The notes under the pieces: generated by a model
Told to the model about the DNA's origin: nothing
Databases searched by the model: none
What the model saw: only the letters and a program-made list of their open reading frames with translations
Translations under genes and position numbers: made by a program
Origin: Citrobacter braakii
Lineage (GTDB): Bacteria > Pseudomonadota > Gammaproteobacteria > Enterobacterales > Enterobacteriaceae
Length of the DNA: 64,000 nucleotides
Assembly (NCBI RefSeq): GCF_002075345.1
Contig: NZ_NAEW01000003.1
Location: forward strand, 62,001 to 126,000
Reading direction: 5' to 3'
Shown here: piece after piece, positions 8,167 to 20,013 of the stretch
Layout: each line of letters opens with the position of its first letter
Position numbering within the stretch: the first letter of the stretch is position 1

Positions 8167-8385
8167 TTAGCGAATGAATTTCCAAACAGAAGTTGGAATC
8201 TTGTCGTAGAGCTTATTCATGGTCAATTCAGCAAGGCGGTGATCTGCTGCTGAGTAAAATACAGCCAGTTCGTTGTCGGACAATTCATATTTATTTTTTT
8301 CAATAACGCGCTCAAGTGTGTCAATTGTCTGACAACGTCGCAGGCGCATCAAATAATCAGTTTTAGTTAATGGTTTATCGGACAT
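8167..8385 (-). CDS. hha: Haemolysin expression modulator Hha
   Basis: The 72-residue all-helical protein is a Hha/YmoA-family H-NS partner, starting [20 protein letters not shown] and carrying the conserved [21 protein letters not shown] segment. It has no DNA-binding domain of its own and modulates silencing of horizontally acquired genes through H-NS or StpA. It follows tomB by 27 bases on the same strand, the usual hha-tomB operon, in which TomB counters Hha toxicity and affects biofilm formation. Confidence 0.97.
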   Translation of the reverse strand: MSDKPLTKTDYLMRLRRCQTIDTLERVIEKNKYELSDNELAVFYSAADHRLAELTMNKLYDKIPTSVWKFIR

Positions 8386-8412
8386 AAATCTTACCTATGA
8401 TTGTAATAATTT

Positions 8413-8787
8413 TTAACAAGACAAACTAACAGGATTAGCCCTGGTGGCATTGACAAAACAGCGAAACAGTCGATTACCTGACTTCCGCCATTTCTGCAGA
8501 TCCTGCGTATTAATACCATAACTGCTGAACAACATAAAAGTGTCATCCAGGTATTCATCTATCTGCGCGACCAGCTTATTGTCCTCATTGTACTTAATTT
8601 TATAATTAAGTGCGAAGGTTGCAATATGCTCTATCAGTTCATTGAGCTGCAAGCTGGTGGCAGAGGTAGGGTCATTAACCCAGCCATGGTTACTTTGTTC
8701 AAGGTTTGCAAGACAGTCATGATACAGGGTTTCGCAGAGAAATTTAAGCTGCGCGATATCATGTCTTTTGGGTGAGTATTCATCCAT
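8413..8787 (-). CDS. tomB: Hha toxicity modulator TomB
   Basis: The 124-residue helical protein matches TomB (YbaJ): MDEYSPKRHDIAQLKFLCETLYHDC at the start and a conserved NRLFRCFVNATRANPVSLSC end. It is the upstream gene of the hha operon. TomB is known to oxidise a Cys of Hha and so destabilise it, and the pair behaves like an antitoxin-toxin system. The start is the ATG at 8787, preceded by a GGGG-rich ribosome site. Confidence 0.96.
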   Translation of the reverse strand: MDEYSPKRHDIAQLKFLCETLYHDCLANLEQSNHGWVNDPTSATSLQLNELIEHIATFALNYKIKYNEDNKLVAQIDEYLDDTFMLFSSYGINTQDLQKWRKSGNRLFRCFVNATRANPVSLSC

Positions 8788-9235
8788 AACGCATCCCCTT
8801 CTTCGTGGCTTAAACTAACCGAACACCTTCGGGATGGATACAACAGACTACCTGGAACTTGCCCGCGACTCCTGATGATTTAACTATAATCTAGTCTAAA
8901 AAAGATTTCATCGTCATATCACGAAAAATTACAATTATGCAAACTTATGATGTCAGGTCATTTTTACATTTTAACAGATAAATGCGGTTATTCGGAATCG
9001 GACAATTTCTTTATTCTTCGGGCAATCATCGAGTTATCTTGATTAGGTTTAGCAACGAAAGGTAACAATCGACAATGTGAACCGCTTACCAGGAATAATC
9101 TTAATATTTATTAAAGTAAATAAGAACTCTCAATGATTTTTAAGAATAGCCTTTAAGGCTACAGGGATTATATCGCTTATTTACCCTGGAGAAAATAAAC
9201 GAAATAGCAATAAGTGATTTTTATGATTTTTCCAG
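8788..9235. other. AT-rich intergenic region between tomB and acrB
   Basis: This gene-free stretch should hold the tomB-hha promoter region at its left side. It is clearly richer in A and T than the flanking genes, with runs such as TTTTTACATTTTAACAG and AATATTTATTAAAGTAAA, which would suit H-NS/Hha binding. A 15-base hairpin (TAGCCTTTAAGGCTA, 9147-9161) is visible. I found no open frame with a convincing start and ribosome site, and no recognisable small RNA. Confidence 0.5.
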
Positions 9236-9259
9236 AAAAAAGGCCGCTTGCGCGGCCTT
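9236..9259 (-). terminator. Intrinsic terminator of acrAB
   Basis: On the minus strand AAGGCCGC and GCGGCCTT form a perfect eight-pair stem around a four-base loop (9240-9259). A short T run follows. It lies 15 bases after the acrB stop. Confidence 0.88.
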
Positions 9260-9274
9260 ATCTTTAGAGATCTA

Positions 9275-12427
<3,153 letters not shown>

Positions 12428-12446
12428 TTAACGGCTCCTGTTTAAG

Positions 12447-13640
12447 TTAAGACTTGGACTGTTCAGGCTGGCTACCGCTTGCAGCTTGCTGGTTGTTTTC
12501 AGCGGTGATTTCCTGCGCTTTTACCTGCGCGCCAGGACGTACTTTTTGCAGCCCAGTGACAATCACGCGGTCGCCCGGTTTAAGTCCATCAGTGACTAAC
12601 CATTTGTCGCCAATCGCTTGTGCGGCGACAATTTGACGGGTTTCAACTTTGTTGTCTGCACCGATAACCAATGCACTGGCATCGCCACGCGGTGTGCGGG
12701 TAACGCCTTGCTGTGGAACCAGTAGTGCAGTTGGGTTAGTCCCTTCTTCCAGACGAGCACGGACGAACATACCCGGCAGTAAGGTGTGATCCGGGTTAGG
12801 GAAGATTGCGCGTAACGTAATCGACCCGGTGGTTTGATCTACCGTGACATCAGAAAATTCCAGCGTACCGGACTGCGGGAATTTAATGCCGTCATTGGTC
12901 ACCAGTTCGACTTTCGCTTTACCGTTTTCCTGCTTCAGCGTGCCGTTGGCCAATTCTTGTTTCAGGCGCAGGAAATCGTTGCTTGACTGCGTCACGTCCA
13001 CATAGATGGGATCCAACTGCTGAACGGTTGCCAGTGCGGTTGCCTGACCGTTTTGCACCAGAGCGCCTTCAGTAACGGATGATTTACCAATGCGGCCGCT
13101 GATCGGCGACGTCACTTTGGTATAAGCCAGATTGATGCGTGCAGTTTCTACCGCGGCTTTCGCGGCGACAACGGAGGCGTTCGCCTGTTGTGCGTCTGCC
13201 AGTGCACTATCGTAATCCTGTTGACTGATGTACTTAGTACCCAACAGTTTCTGATAACGTTTGACCGTCAGTTGAGCGATATTTGCTGCGGCTTGTGCTT
13301 TTGCCAGATCGCCTTTTGCGCTTTCATAAGCGGCCTGGTAAGTAGCAGGATCAATCTGATAGAGAGATACACCCGCTTCGATGTCACCACCTTCCGTGAA
13401 ATTACGCTTCAGGATAATACCGCTAACCTGAGGACGAACTTCTGCAATGCGATACGCACTGGTGCGACCCGGGAGTTCGGTTGTTATCTGTAGAGGTTCA
13501 GTTTTGAGCGTAACAACTCCAACCTCTGGCATCTGCTGGCCCCCTTGTTGGGCCTGTTTGTCGTCACATCCTGTTAGCGCTAAGCTGCCTGAGAGCATCA
13601 GAACGACTGCCAGAGGCGTTAACCCTCTGTTTTTGTTCAT
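12447..13640 (-). CDS. acrA: Periplasmic adaptor AcrA
   Basis: The 397-residue membrane-fusion protein carries a lipoprotein signal with the lipobox LTGC (Cys25). It then has the family's beta-barrel, lipoyl and alpha-hairpin domains; the hairpin spans about residues 95-170 (AYESAKGDLAKAQAAANIAQ and following). It bridges AcrB and TolC. I start it at the ATG at 13640 (MNKNRGLTPLAVV), which has a GAGGTTTAC ribosome site; the upstream in-frame extension to 13691 would break the signal peptide. It is first in acrAB and divergent from acrR. Confidence 0.97.
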   Translation of the reverse strand: MNKNRGLTPLAVVLMLSGSLALTGCDDKQAQQGGQQMPEVGVVTLKTEPLQITTELPGRTSAYRIAEVRPQVSGIILKRNFTEGGDIEAGVSLYQIDPATYQAAYESAKGDLAKAQAAANIAQLTVKRYQKLLGTKYISQQDYDSALADAQQANASVVAAKAAVETARINLAYTKVTSPISGRIGKSSVTEGALVQNGQATALATVQQLDPIYVDVTQSSNDFLRLKQELANGTLKQENGKAKVELVTNDGIKFPQSGTLEFSDVTVDQTTGSITLRAIFPNPDHTLLPGMFVRARLEEGTNPTALLVPQQGVTRTPRGDASALVIGADNKVETRQIVAAQAIGDKWLVTDGLKPGDRVIVTGLQKVRPGAQVKAQEITAENNQQAASGSQPEQSKS

Positions 13641-13729
13641 ATGTAAACCTCGAGTGTCCGATTTCAAATTGATCAATGGCTGAAAGCCCATAAACCCATT
13701 GCTGCGTTTATATTATCGTCGTGCTATGG

Positions 13730-13753
13730 TACATACATTCACAAATGTATGTA
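13730..13753. promoter_or_regulatory. AcrR operator
   Basis: A perfect 24-base palindrome is made of TACATACATT, a four-base centre CACA with outer pairing, and AATGTATGTA. It matches the AcrR operator known from E. coli and overlaps the divergent acrA and acrR promoters. AcrR binding here represses both transcripts until a drug ligand releases it. Confidence 0.9.
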
Positions 13754-13781
13754 AATCTAACGCCTGTAAATTCACTGACCT

Positions 13782-13801
13782 ATGGCACGAAAAACCAAAC
13801 A
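13782..13801 (+). promoter_or_regulatory. Candidate marbox for MarA/SoxS/Rob
   Basis: The first 20 bases of acrR (ATGGCACGAAAAACCAAACA) fit the mar/sox/rob consensus AYnGCACnnWnnRYYAAAYn at every defined position. The site is about 140 bases upstream of acrA and would activate acrAB. It therefore doubles as the start of the AcrR coding sequence. Confidence 0.7.
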
Positions 13802-14432
13802 ACAAGCACAGGAAACTCGACAGCACATTCTCGATGTTGCTCTGCGTTTGTTTTCGCAACAAGGGGTATCATCCACCTCGCTTGCGGAGATCGCAGCAGC
13901 CGCTGGTGTCACGCGCGGCGCGATCTATTGGCATTTCAAAAACAAATCGGATTTATTCAGTGAAATCTGGGAGCTAGCAAAACCTAACATTGATGAGTTA
14001 GAGACTGAGTATCAGGCAAAATTCCCCGACGATCCACTATCAGTATTAAGAGAAATTTTAATTTACGTTCTTGAAGCTACCGTGACAGAAGAACGCCGAC
14101 GTTTATTGTTGGAAATTATATTCCACAAATGCGAATTTGTCGGGGAAATGGCCTCAGTTCAGCTAGCTCAACGCAGTCTGTGTATTGAAAATTACGACCG
14201 TATCGAACAAACATTGCGGCACTGCATGAACGCCAACATGCTGCCGGAAAATCTGAACACGCGTCGCGTGGCGGTGCTGCTGCGTAGTTATGTTACCGGA
14301 ATTATCGAGAACTGGTTATTTGCCCCTGAATCTTTTGATCTGAAAAAAGAGGCTCGGGAATACGTCGCCGTGCTGCTTGAGATGTGTCTTCTCTGCCCTA
14401 CCTTGCGGGTTAACGTAGCGGAAACCTGTTAA
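13782..14432 (+). CDS. acrR: TetR-family repressor AcrR
   Basis: The 216-residue protein has a TetR N-terminal helix-turn-helix (about residues 10-56, with [29 protein letters not shown]) and an all-helical ligand-binding domain. It represses acrAB and itself and is released by drugs and dyes. It is divergent from acrA, with its operator between them. The length is that of the family, with no truncation or frameshift, so efflux control should be intact. The C-terminal 20 residues are the most variable part. Confidence 0.97.
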   Translation: MARKTKQQAQETRQHILDVALRLFSQQGVSSTSLAEIAAAAGVTRGAIYWHFKNKSDLFSEIWELAKPNIDELETEYQAKFPDDPLSVLREILIYVLEATVTEERRRLLLEIIFHKCEFVGEMASVQLAQRSLCIENYDRIEQTLRHCMNANMLPENLNTRRVAVLLRSYVTGIIENWLFAPESFDLKKEAREYVAVLLEMCLLCPTLRVNVAETC

Positions 14433-14559
14433 CTCTCTGGGTCTGTGCCAGGAATTCTCCTGGTCATTTTGCCTCCTGCTATTCTGCCGGTCACAGCCGT
14501 GATATTCTTGCCGCTTGACTATTTTCGGTCACTTTTCCGGTTCAGAAACCTTCATTCTC

Positions 14560-17500
14560 ATGACTATGTTGCAGCTCTATAAACGTTCACAGCATCTTAT
14601 TGCTATTACCATTCTTTTCTTCATTCTTTTGCTATCCTGCCAGTCATCTGCATTTGCGCGGGCGCAACAGAGTGGTGAACTGCCGACGAAAGCGGATATT
14701 CAGAGCCAGTTAGACACGCTGAATAAACAAAAAGATCTCTCCGCACAGGATAAGCTGGTTCAACAGGATCTCATCGATACCATTGCCACGCTGGATAAAA
14801 TCGATCGTGTGAAGGATGAAACCGTACAGCTTCGGCAAAAAGTTGCCCAGGCGCCGGAGAAAATGCGTCAGGCGACGGATGCGCTAAATTCGCTTAGCGA
14901 TGTCGATAATGACGATGAAACGCGAAAAACGCTGAGTACGCTCTCCTTACGACAGCTTGAGTCGCGCGTGTCGCAGGTCCTGGATGACCTGCAAAGCTCG
15001 CAAAACGATCTGGCCGCTTACAACAGCCAATTGGTATCGCTGCAGACACAGCCAGAGCGTGTACAAAATGCGATGTACACCGCGTCGCAACAGATGCAGC
15101 AAATCCGCAATCGACTCGATGGCACCACTGTGGGAGAGGCGGCTTTACGCCCCAGCCAGCAGGTGCTGCTGCAGGCGCAGCAAGCGTTGCTGAACGCGCA
15201 GATCGACCAGCAGCGTAAGAGCCTCGAAGGGAATACCGTTTTGCAGGATACCCTGCAAAAACAACGCGATTATGTGACGGCGCACACTAACCGCCTTGAA
15301 CACCAGCTCCAGCTCCTGCAAGAGGCGGTGAACAGCAAACGACTGACGTTAACCGAAAAGACGGCACAGGAAGCGGTAACGCCGGACGAAGCCGAGCGTA
15401 TTCAGTCCAATCCGTTAGTGAAGCAGGAACTTGATGTTAACCATCAGCTCAGCCAGCGCCTGATTGCCGCGACTGAAAACGGCAACAGCCTGATGCAGCA
15501 AAATATCAAGGTCAAAAACTGGCTTGACCGCGCGCTGCAATCCGAACGCAACATTAAAGAGCAGATCGCCGTTCTGAAAGGCAGTCTGCTGCTGTCGCGC
15601 ATTTTATATCAGCAACAACAAACGCTGCCGTCGGCGGATGAGCTTGCCGATATGACCAACCGGATCGCCGATTTGCGTCTGGAGCAGTTCGAAGTCAACC
15701 AGCAGCGCGATACGTTGTTCCAGAATGATGCGTTTGTCGCCAAACTGGAAGAAGGGCACAGCAACGACGTTAACCCTGAAGTCCATGATGCCCTGCTGCA
15801 GGTCGTGGATATGCGTCGTGAACTGTTGGATCAGCTAAATAAGCAGCTGGGCAACCAGTTGATGATGGCGATTAATCTGCAAATCAACCAGCAGCAGTTA
15901 ATGAGCGTGTCGAAAAACCTGAAAGAGATCCTCACGCAACAAATCTTCTGGGTTAACAGTAACCGTCCGATGGACTGGGACTGGATCAAAGCCTTCCCGC
16001 AAACCCTAAAAGACCAGTTTAAGTCGATGAAAATCACGGTGAACTGGGAAAAAGCCTGGCCCGCCGTGTTTATTGCGTTCCTGGCAGGGCTGCCGCTGCT
16101 GCTTATCGCCGGGTTAATCCGTTGGCGTTTGAAGTGGCTGAAGGATTATCAGGCAAAATTAGCCGCCGCGGTGGGGAACCTGCGCAATGACAGTCAGCTT
16201 AATACGCCAAAAGCGATTCTGATCGATCTCATCAGAGCCTTGCCGGCGTGTCTGATTATCCTCGCGGTGGGTCTGATTCTGCTGACTATGCAACTGAATA
16301 TTAGCGACCTGCTGTGGGCGTTCAGTAAGAAGATGACCATCTTCTGGCTGGTGTTTGGTCTGTGCTGGAAGGTGCTGGAAAAAGATGGCGTGGCGATACG
16401 TCATTTTGGCATGCCAGCGAAGCAGACCAGCCACTGGCGTCGCCAGATTGTGCGTATTAGCCTTGCGCTGTTGCCGCTTAACTTCTGGTCGGTCATTGCT
16501 GAGTTGTCGCCGCTTAATTTGATGGACGATGTGCTTGGCCAGGTGGTCATTTTCCTCAACCTGCTGCTGATCGCCTTCCTGGTATGGCCAATGTGCCGCG
16601 AAAGCTGGCGTGACAAAGAGTCGCATGGTCTGCGTCTGGTCACTATTACCGTGCTGTCTATTATTCCGATTGCATTAATGGTGCTGACGGCGACAGGGTA
16701 TTTCTACACCACGCTGCGTCTGGCGGGCCGCTGGATTGAAACGGTCTATCTGGTTATCCTCTGGAATCTGCTGTACCAGACGGTGCTGCGAGGGTTGAGC
16801 GTAGCGGCTCGCCGTATCGCCTGGCGTCGTGCGTTAGCGCGTCGTCAAAACCTGGTGAAAGAAGGGGCCGAAGGCGCAGAGCCGCAGGAAGAACCGACTA
16901 TTGCGCTGGAGCAGGTTAACCAGCAAACGCTGCGTATAACCATGCTGGTGATGGTTGCCCTGTTTGGTGTTCTGTTCTGGGCCATTTGGTCTGATTTGAT
17001 CACCGTGTTCAGCTATCTCGACAGCATAACGCTCTGGCATTACAACGGCACCGAAGCGGGTGCGGCAGTGGTGAAAGACGTCACCATGGGCAGCCTGTTG
17101 TTTGCGATTATTGCGTCAATGGTCGCGTGGGCGCTGATCCGCAACTTACCCGGCCTGCTGGAAGTGCTGGTGCTCTCGCGACTGAAGATGCGCCAGGGGG
17201 CTTCTTATGCGATCACCACGATCCTGAATTACGCCATCATCGCCATCGGTGCGATGACGGTCTTCGGATCGCTCGGCGTTTCGTGGGATAAGTTACAGTG
17301 GCTGGCCGCTGCTCTCTCGGTTGGTCTTGGTTTCGGCTTGCAGGAAATTTTCGGTAACTTTGTTTCCGGTCTGATTATTCTGTTTGAACGCCCGGTACGC
17401 ATCGGCGATACCGTGACCATCGGTACGTTCTCCGGAACGGTCAGCAAGATCCGTATCCGTGCCACCACCATTACTGACTTCGATCGTAAAGAGGTGATCA

Positions 17501-17925
17501 TCCCGAACAAAGCATTCGTGACGGAGCGTTTGATCAACTGGTCGCTCTCCGATACCACCACGCGTCTGGTGATCCGCATTGGCGTGGCCTATGGTTCGGA
17601 TCTGGACAAAGTGAAGAAGGTGCTGTTGCAGGCGGCGACAGAACACCCGAAAGTGATGCACGATCCGGAGCCTGCAGTGTTCTTTACCGCCTTCGGCGCC
17701 AGTACGCTGGATCATGAGCTGCGTTTATACGTGCGTGAATTGCGCGATCGTAGCCACACGGTTGATGAACTTAACCGGGCGGTCGATCGTTTGTGCCGTG
17801 AAAATGACATTGATATCGCCTTTAACCAGCTCGAAGTTCACCTGCATAACGCGAAAGGTGACACCGTGACCGAGGTAAAACGTGACATCATTAAAGGTGA
17901 CGATCCGACGCCTTCGGTAGGTTAA
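14560..17925 (+). CDS. mscK: Potassium-dependent mechanosensitive channel MscK
   Basis: This very large (about 1121 residues) MscS-superfamily channel has a signal peptide, a long periplasmic coiled-coil region (about 25-480), a series of membrane helices and a C-terminal MscS core. The core holds the pore helix (AAALSVGLGFGLQEIFGNF) and the cytoplasmic beta domain (RPVRIGDTVTIG). It opens on membrane tension and needs external potassium. I chose the ATG at 14560 because the product then aligns with the known protein start (MTMLQLYKRSQH); the frame itself opens at 14515. It is a lone gene downstream of acrR. Confidence 0.95.
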   Translation: MTMLQLYKRSQHLIAITILFFILLLSCQSSAFARAQQSGELPTKADIQSQLDTLNKQKDLSAQDKLVQQDLIDTIATLDKIDRVKDETVQLRQKVAQAPEKMRQATDALNSLSDVDNDDETRKTLSTLSLRQLESRVSQVLDDLQSSQNDLAAYNSQLVSLQTQPERVQNAMYTASQQMQQIRNRLDGTTVGEAALRPSQQVLLQAQQALLNAQIDQQRKSLEGNTVLQDTLQKQRDYVTAHTNRLEHQLQLLQEAVNSKRLTLTEKTAQEAVTPDEAERIQSNPLVKQELDVNHQLSQRLIAATENGNSLMQQNIKVKNWLDRALQSERNIKEQIAVLKGSLLLSRILYQQQQTLPSADELADMTNRIADLRLEQFEVNQQRDTLFQNDAFVAKLEEGHSNDVNPEVHDALLQVVDMRRELLDQLNKQLGNQLMMAINLQINQQQLMSVSKNLKEILTQQIFWVNSNRPMDWDWIKAFPQTLKDQFKSMKITVNWEKAWPAVFIAFLAGLPLLLIAGLIRWRLKWLKDYQAKLAAAVGNLRNDSQLNTPKAILIDLIRALPACLIILAVGLILLTMQLNISDLLWAFSKKMTIFWLVFGLCWKVLEKDGVAIRHFGMPAKQTSHWRRQIVRISLALLPLNFWSVIAELSPLNLMDDVLGQVVIFLNLLLIAFLVWPMCRESWRDKESHGLRLVTITVLSIIPIALMVLTATGYFYTTLRLAGRWIETVYLVILWNLLYQTVLRGLSVAARRIAWRRALARRQNLVKEGAEGAEPQEEPTIALEQVNQQTLRITMLVMVALFGVLFWAIWSDLITVFSYLDSITLWHYNGTEAGAAVVKDVTMGSLLFAIIASMVAWALIRNLPGLLEVLVLSRLKMRQGASYAITTILNYAIIAIGAMTVFGSLGVSWDKLQWLAAALSVGLGFGLQEIFGNFVSGLIILFERPVRIGDTVTIGTFSGTVSKIRIRATTITDFDRKEVIIPNKAFVTERLINWSLSDTTTRLVIRIGVAYGSDLDKVKKVLLQAATEHPKVMHDPEPAVFFTAFGASTLDHELRLYVRELRDRSHTVDELNRAVDRLCRENDIDIAFNQLEVHLHNAKGDTVTEVKRDIIKGDDPTPSVG

Positions 17926-17936
17926 CAGAAATAATC

Positions 17937-17992
17937 ATCAGGCCTGCGAGCTTCGATTCATTCGTAGGCCTGATAAGTGCAACGCCATCAGG
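17937..17992. repeat. REP-type repeat after mscK
   Basis: Two inverted copies of an enterobacterial REP-like motif lie here: ATCAGGCCTGCGAGC and GTAGGCCTGATAAGTG followed by CGCCATCAGG. It sits between the convergent mscK and rsmS genes and matches the intergenic copies at 25812-25889 and 52742-52804. Confidence 0.7.
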
Positions 17993-17999
17993 TTTTCAG

Positions 18000-18161
18000 T
18001 TACCGCTCTTTTTTAGATAAAGAGAGCAGTTTCTTCTCGTAATCCTGCTTCACAATCTCCAGTGCTTTCAGAACTGTTTCAGGCTCCATCTGATTCTCTT
18101 CAAGCAGGACAATCAAATCGACGGCCAGTTTGACTTCATCTGGGGCGTTCTCTAATGACAT
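18000..18161 (-). CDS. rsmS: Small regulatory protein RsmS (YbaM)
   Basis: Translation of the minus strand gives 53 residues beginning [20 protein letters not shown] and ending in [11 protein letters not shown]. This matches the DUF2496 family protein YbaM, named RsmS in plant-pathogenic enterobacteria where it affects the Rsm regulatory system. It is mostly helical with a basic tail. It follows priC by 14 bases on the same strand and is probably co-transcribed with it. A ribosome site (GGAGAA) precedes the ATG. Confidence 0.9.
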   Translation of the reverse strand: MSLENAPDEVKLAVDLIVLLEENQMEPETVLKALEIVKQDYEKKLLSLSKKER

Positions 18162-18175
18162 AAATTCTCCGGGGA

Positions 18176-18703
18176 TTAGCGGGTTAAACGCGCCAGCACA
18201 TTATCTATTCTTGCCAGTGCATGACGACAGCGTGCCAGTCGTGCTTCGAATGCCTCTACTTCGCGATGCAGTTTTTGCTGTTCTTCAAAGCCCGTAACCT
18301 GTGCCAGGCGTTCTTTACGTTCACGCGTCATTTCAACCAGGCGGCGCTCAAACTCCTGGTGTTGAACTCGCTTACGCTGCCAGCGCGCCAGACCAGGAGA
18401 GGCGCAGTCCCACTCCCGGAGCGACCAACTGGCGGTTTCACGTGAAATCGCCTCTAACTGTGAGGCAAGGTGTTCCGTAAGCCAGGTAATTTGTGGTAGT
18501 TGTTGCTGTTCAACTGCGCGACGTAGAGCAGTGAGATTATCATCAGCTTCATCCAGACAGGCCTGTAGCAACGTGCTGCGGGTGTGAAACAGATGCCTGT
18601 CAAAGCGGGCGCTAAGCGTGGCATGGTGTGCCAGTGGGGCACAACGCTGCCGCAAGCGGTTAAGCTGGTTTTCGAGCGTCTGAAGCAGCATGACGGTTTT
18701 CAC
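18176..18703 (-). CDS. priC: Primosomal replication protein N'' (PriC)
   Basis: The 175-residue helical protein matches PriC, which helps reload DnaB helicase at stalled forks through the PriC restart pathway and interacts with SSB. It is rich in Arg, Gln and Leu with conserved segments such as [18 protein letters not shown] and [17 protein letters not shown]-like heptads. It is divergent from ybaN and upstream of rsmS. The start could be this ATG (MKTVMLLQ) or the following in-frame ATG at residue 4. Confidence 0.92.
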   Translation of the reverse strand: MKTVMLLQTLENQLNRLRQRCAPLAHHATLSARFDRHLFHTRSTLLQACLDEADDNLTALRRAVEQQQLPQITWLTEHLASQLEAISRETASWSLREWDCASPGLARWQRKRVQHQEFERRLVEMTRERKERLAQVTGFEEQQKLHREVEAFEARLARCRHALARIDNVLARLTR

Positions 18704-18772
18704 GACAACACTCCGATGAAAATGAGAACTGTTATGATAAAGTAGCGATTCTCTGTGTTAAGTATTCATATT

Positions 18773-19150
18773 ATGCAACGCATTATTCTAATCATCATAG
18801 GCTGGATAGCGGTAGTGTTAGGAACGCTGGGCGTTGTATTGCCTCTGTTGCCGACAACGCCGTTTATCTTGCTGGCCGCCTGGTGTTTTGCTCGCTCATC
18901 GCCGCGTTTTCACGACTGGTTGCTGTACCGTTCGTGGTTCGGCGGGTATCTGCGCCACTGGCAAAAACACCGCGCGATGCCGCCGGGAGCAAAGCCGCGC
19001 GCTATTTTGTTGATCCTGGTAACGTTTAGTATTTCACTGTGGCTGGTCAATATGATGTGGGTACGCGGCCTGCTGCTGGTTATTCTCGCCTGTTTACTGA
19101 TTTTTATGTGGCGGATCCCGGTGATTGATGAAAAACAACAAAAGCAGTAA
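18773..19150 (+). CDS. ybaN: DUF454 inner membrane protein YbaN
   Basis: The 125-residue protein belongs to the DUF454 family. It has a long N-terminal hydrophobic part (residues 2-40, with LGTLGVVLPLLPTTPFILLAAWCFARSSPRFHDWLL) and two further membrane segments near the C-terminus. I prefer the ATG at 18773 (MQRIILIIIGW) to the upstream ATG at 18755 because it matches the known protein start. It lies upstream of apt and is divergent from priC. No function is assigned. Confidence 0.92.
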   Translation: MQRIILIIIGWIAVVLGTLGVVLPLLPTTPFILLAAWCFARSSPRFHDWLLYRSWFGGYLRHWQKHRAMPPGAKPRAILLILVTFSISLWLVNMMWVRGLLLVILACLLIFMWRIPVIDEKQQKQ

Positions 19151-19343
19151 AGCGCAATAAACGCTGTTGCAATTGTCTCTCACAGCCAGTAAATTCGACC
19201 GTTTTCGAGCACAGGCGCAGGTGGTCAAAGGTTAAGCAAATATAACCTTGGCTCTTATACAGACACAAAATCATTCAAGATACGTCGAGGATGAAGTGTA
19301 TTGTGCGCCGTGAAGTAATACTGTATTAATCAGGCACAAACTT

Positions 19344-19895
19344 ATGACCGCGACTGCACAGCAGCTTGAGTTTCTCAAAAATAGCATCAAAAGCATCCAC
19401 GATTACCCAAAACCGGGCATTCTTTTTCGTGATGTCACCAGTTTACTGGAAGACCCGAAAGCCTACGCCCTCAGTATTGAATTGCTGGTTGAACGCTACA
19501 AAAATGCGGGTATCACTAAAGTGGTTGGTACCGAAGCGCGTGGCTTCCTGTTTGGCGCGCCGGTAGCGTTGGGTCTGGGCGTTGGTTTTGTTCCGGTACG
19601 TAAACCCCGTAAGCTTCCGCGTGAAGTTATTGCTGAGAGCTATGAGCTGGAATACGGCACCGATCAACTGGAAATCCACGTAGATGCCATCAAACCTGGT
19701 GATAAAGTTCTGGTTGTGGACGACCTGCTGGCAACCGGCGGCACGATTGAAGCGACCGTGAAACTGATCCGCCGTCTGGGTGGCGAAGTGACCGATGCTG
19801 CATTTATCATTAACCTGTTTGATCTGGGTGGCGAGCAGCGTCTGGAAAAGCAGGGACTGACCTGTTATAGCCTGGTTCCATTCCCGGGCCACTAA
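19344..19895 (+). CDS. apt: Adenine phosphoribosyltransferase
   Basis: The 183-residue enzyme salvages adenine to AMP with PRPP. The PRPP loop [11 protein letters not shown] is intact (about residues 127-137), as are the adenine-site segment [11 protein letters not shown] and the [19 protein letters not shown] stretch. It precedes dnaX on the same strand, as in E. coli. The 193-base region in front of it has no other gene and should carry its promoter. Confidence 0.97.
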   Translation: MTATAQQLEFLKNSIKSIHDYPKPGILFRDVTSLLEDPKAYALSIELLVERYKNAGITKVVGTEARGFLFGAPVALGLGVGFVPVRKPRKLPREVIAESYELEYGTDQLEIHVDAIKPGDKVLVVDDLLATGGTIEATVKLIRRLGGEVTDAAFIINLFDLGGEQRLEKQGLTCYSLVPFPGH

Positions 19896-19933
19896 TTTCG
19901 GGCTATCTTATCTCGGCAGATTAATACCGAGAC

Positions 19934-19964
19934 ACACAACCTCGCCGTCGCTGCGAGGTTGTGT
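19934..19964. terminator. Strong hairpin between apt and dnaX
   Basis: ACACAACCTCGC (19934-19945) pairs perfectly with GCGAGGTTGTGT (19953-19964) around a seven-base loop. It lacks a T run on the plus strand, so it may be a poor terminator or an RNA-stabilising hairpin rather than a standard terminator for apt. Confidence 0.6.
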
Positions 19965-20013
19965 TAGCATTATCCCCCTGTGAATCCACCCTCCAGCCTT
20001 TCAGAGCCTGCCA

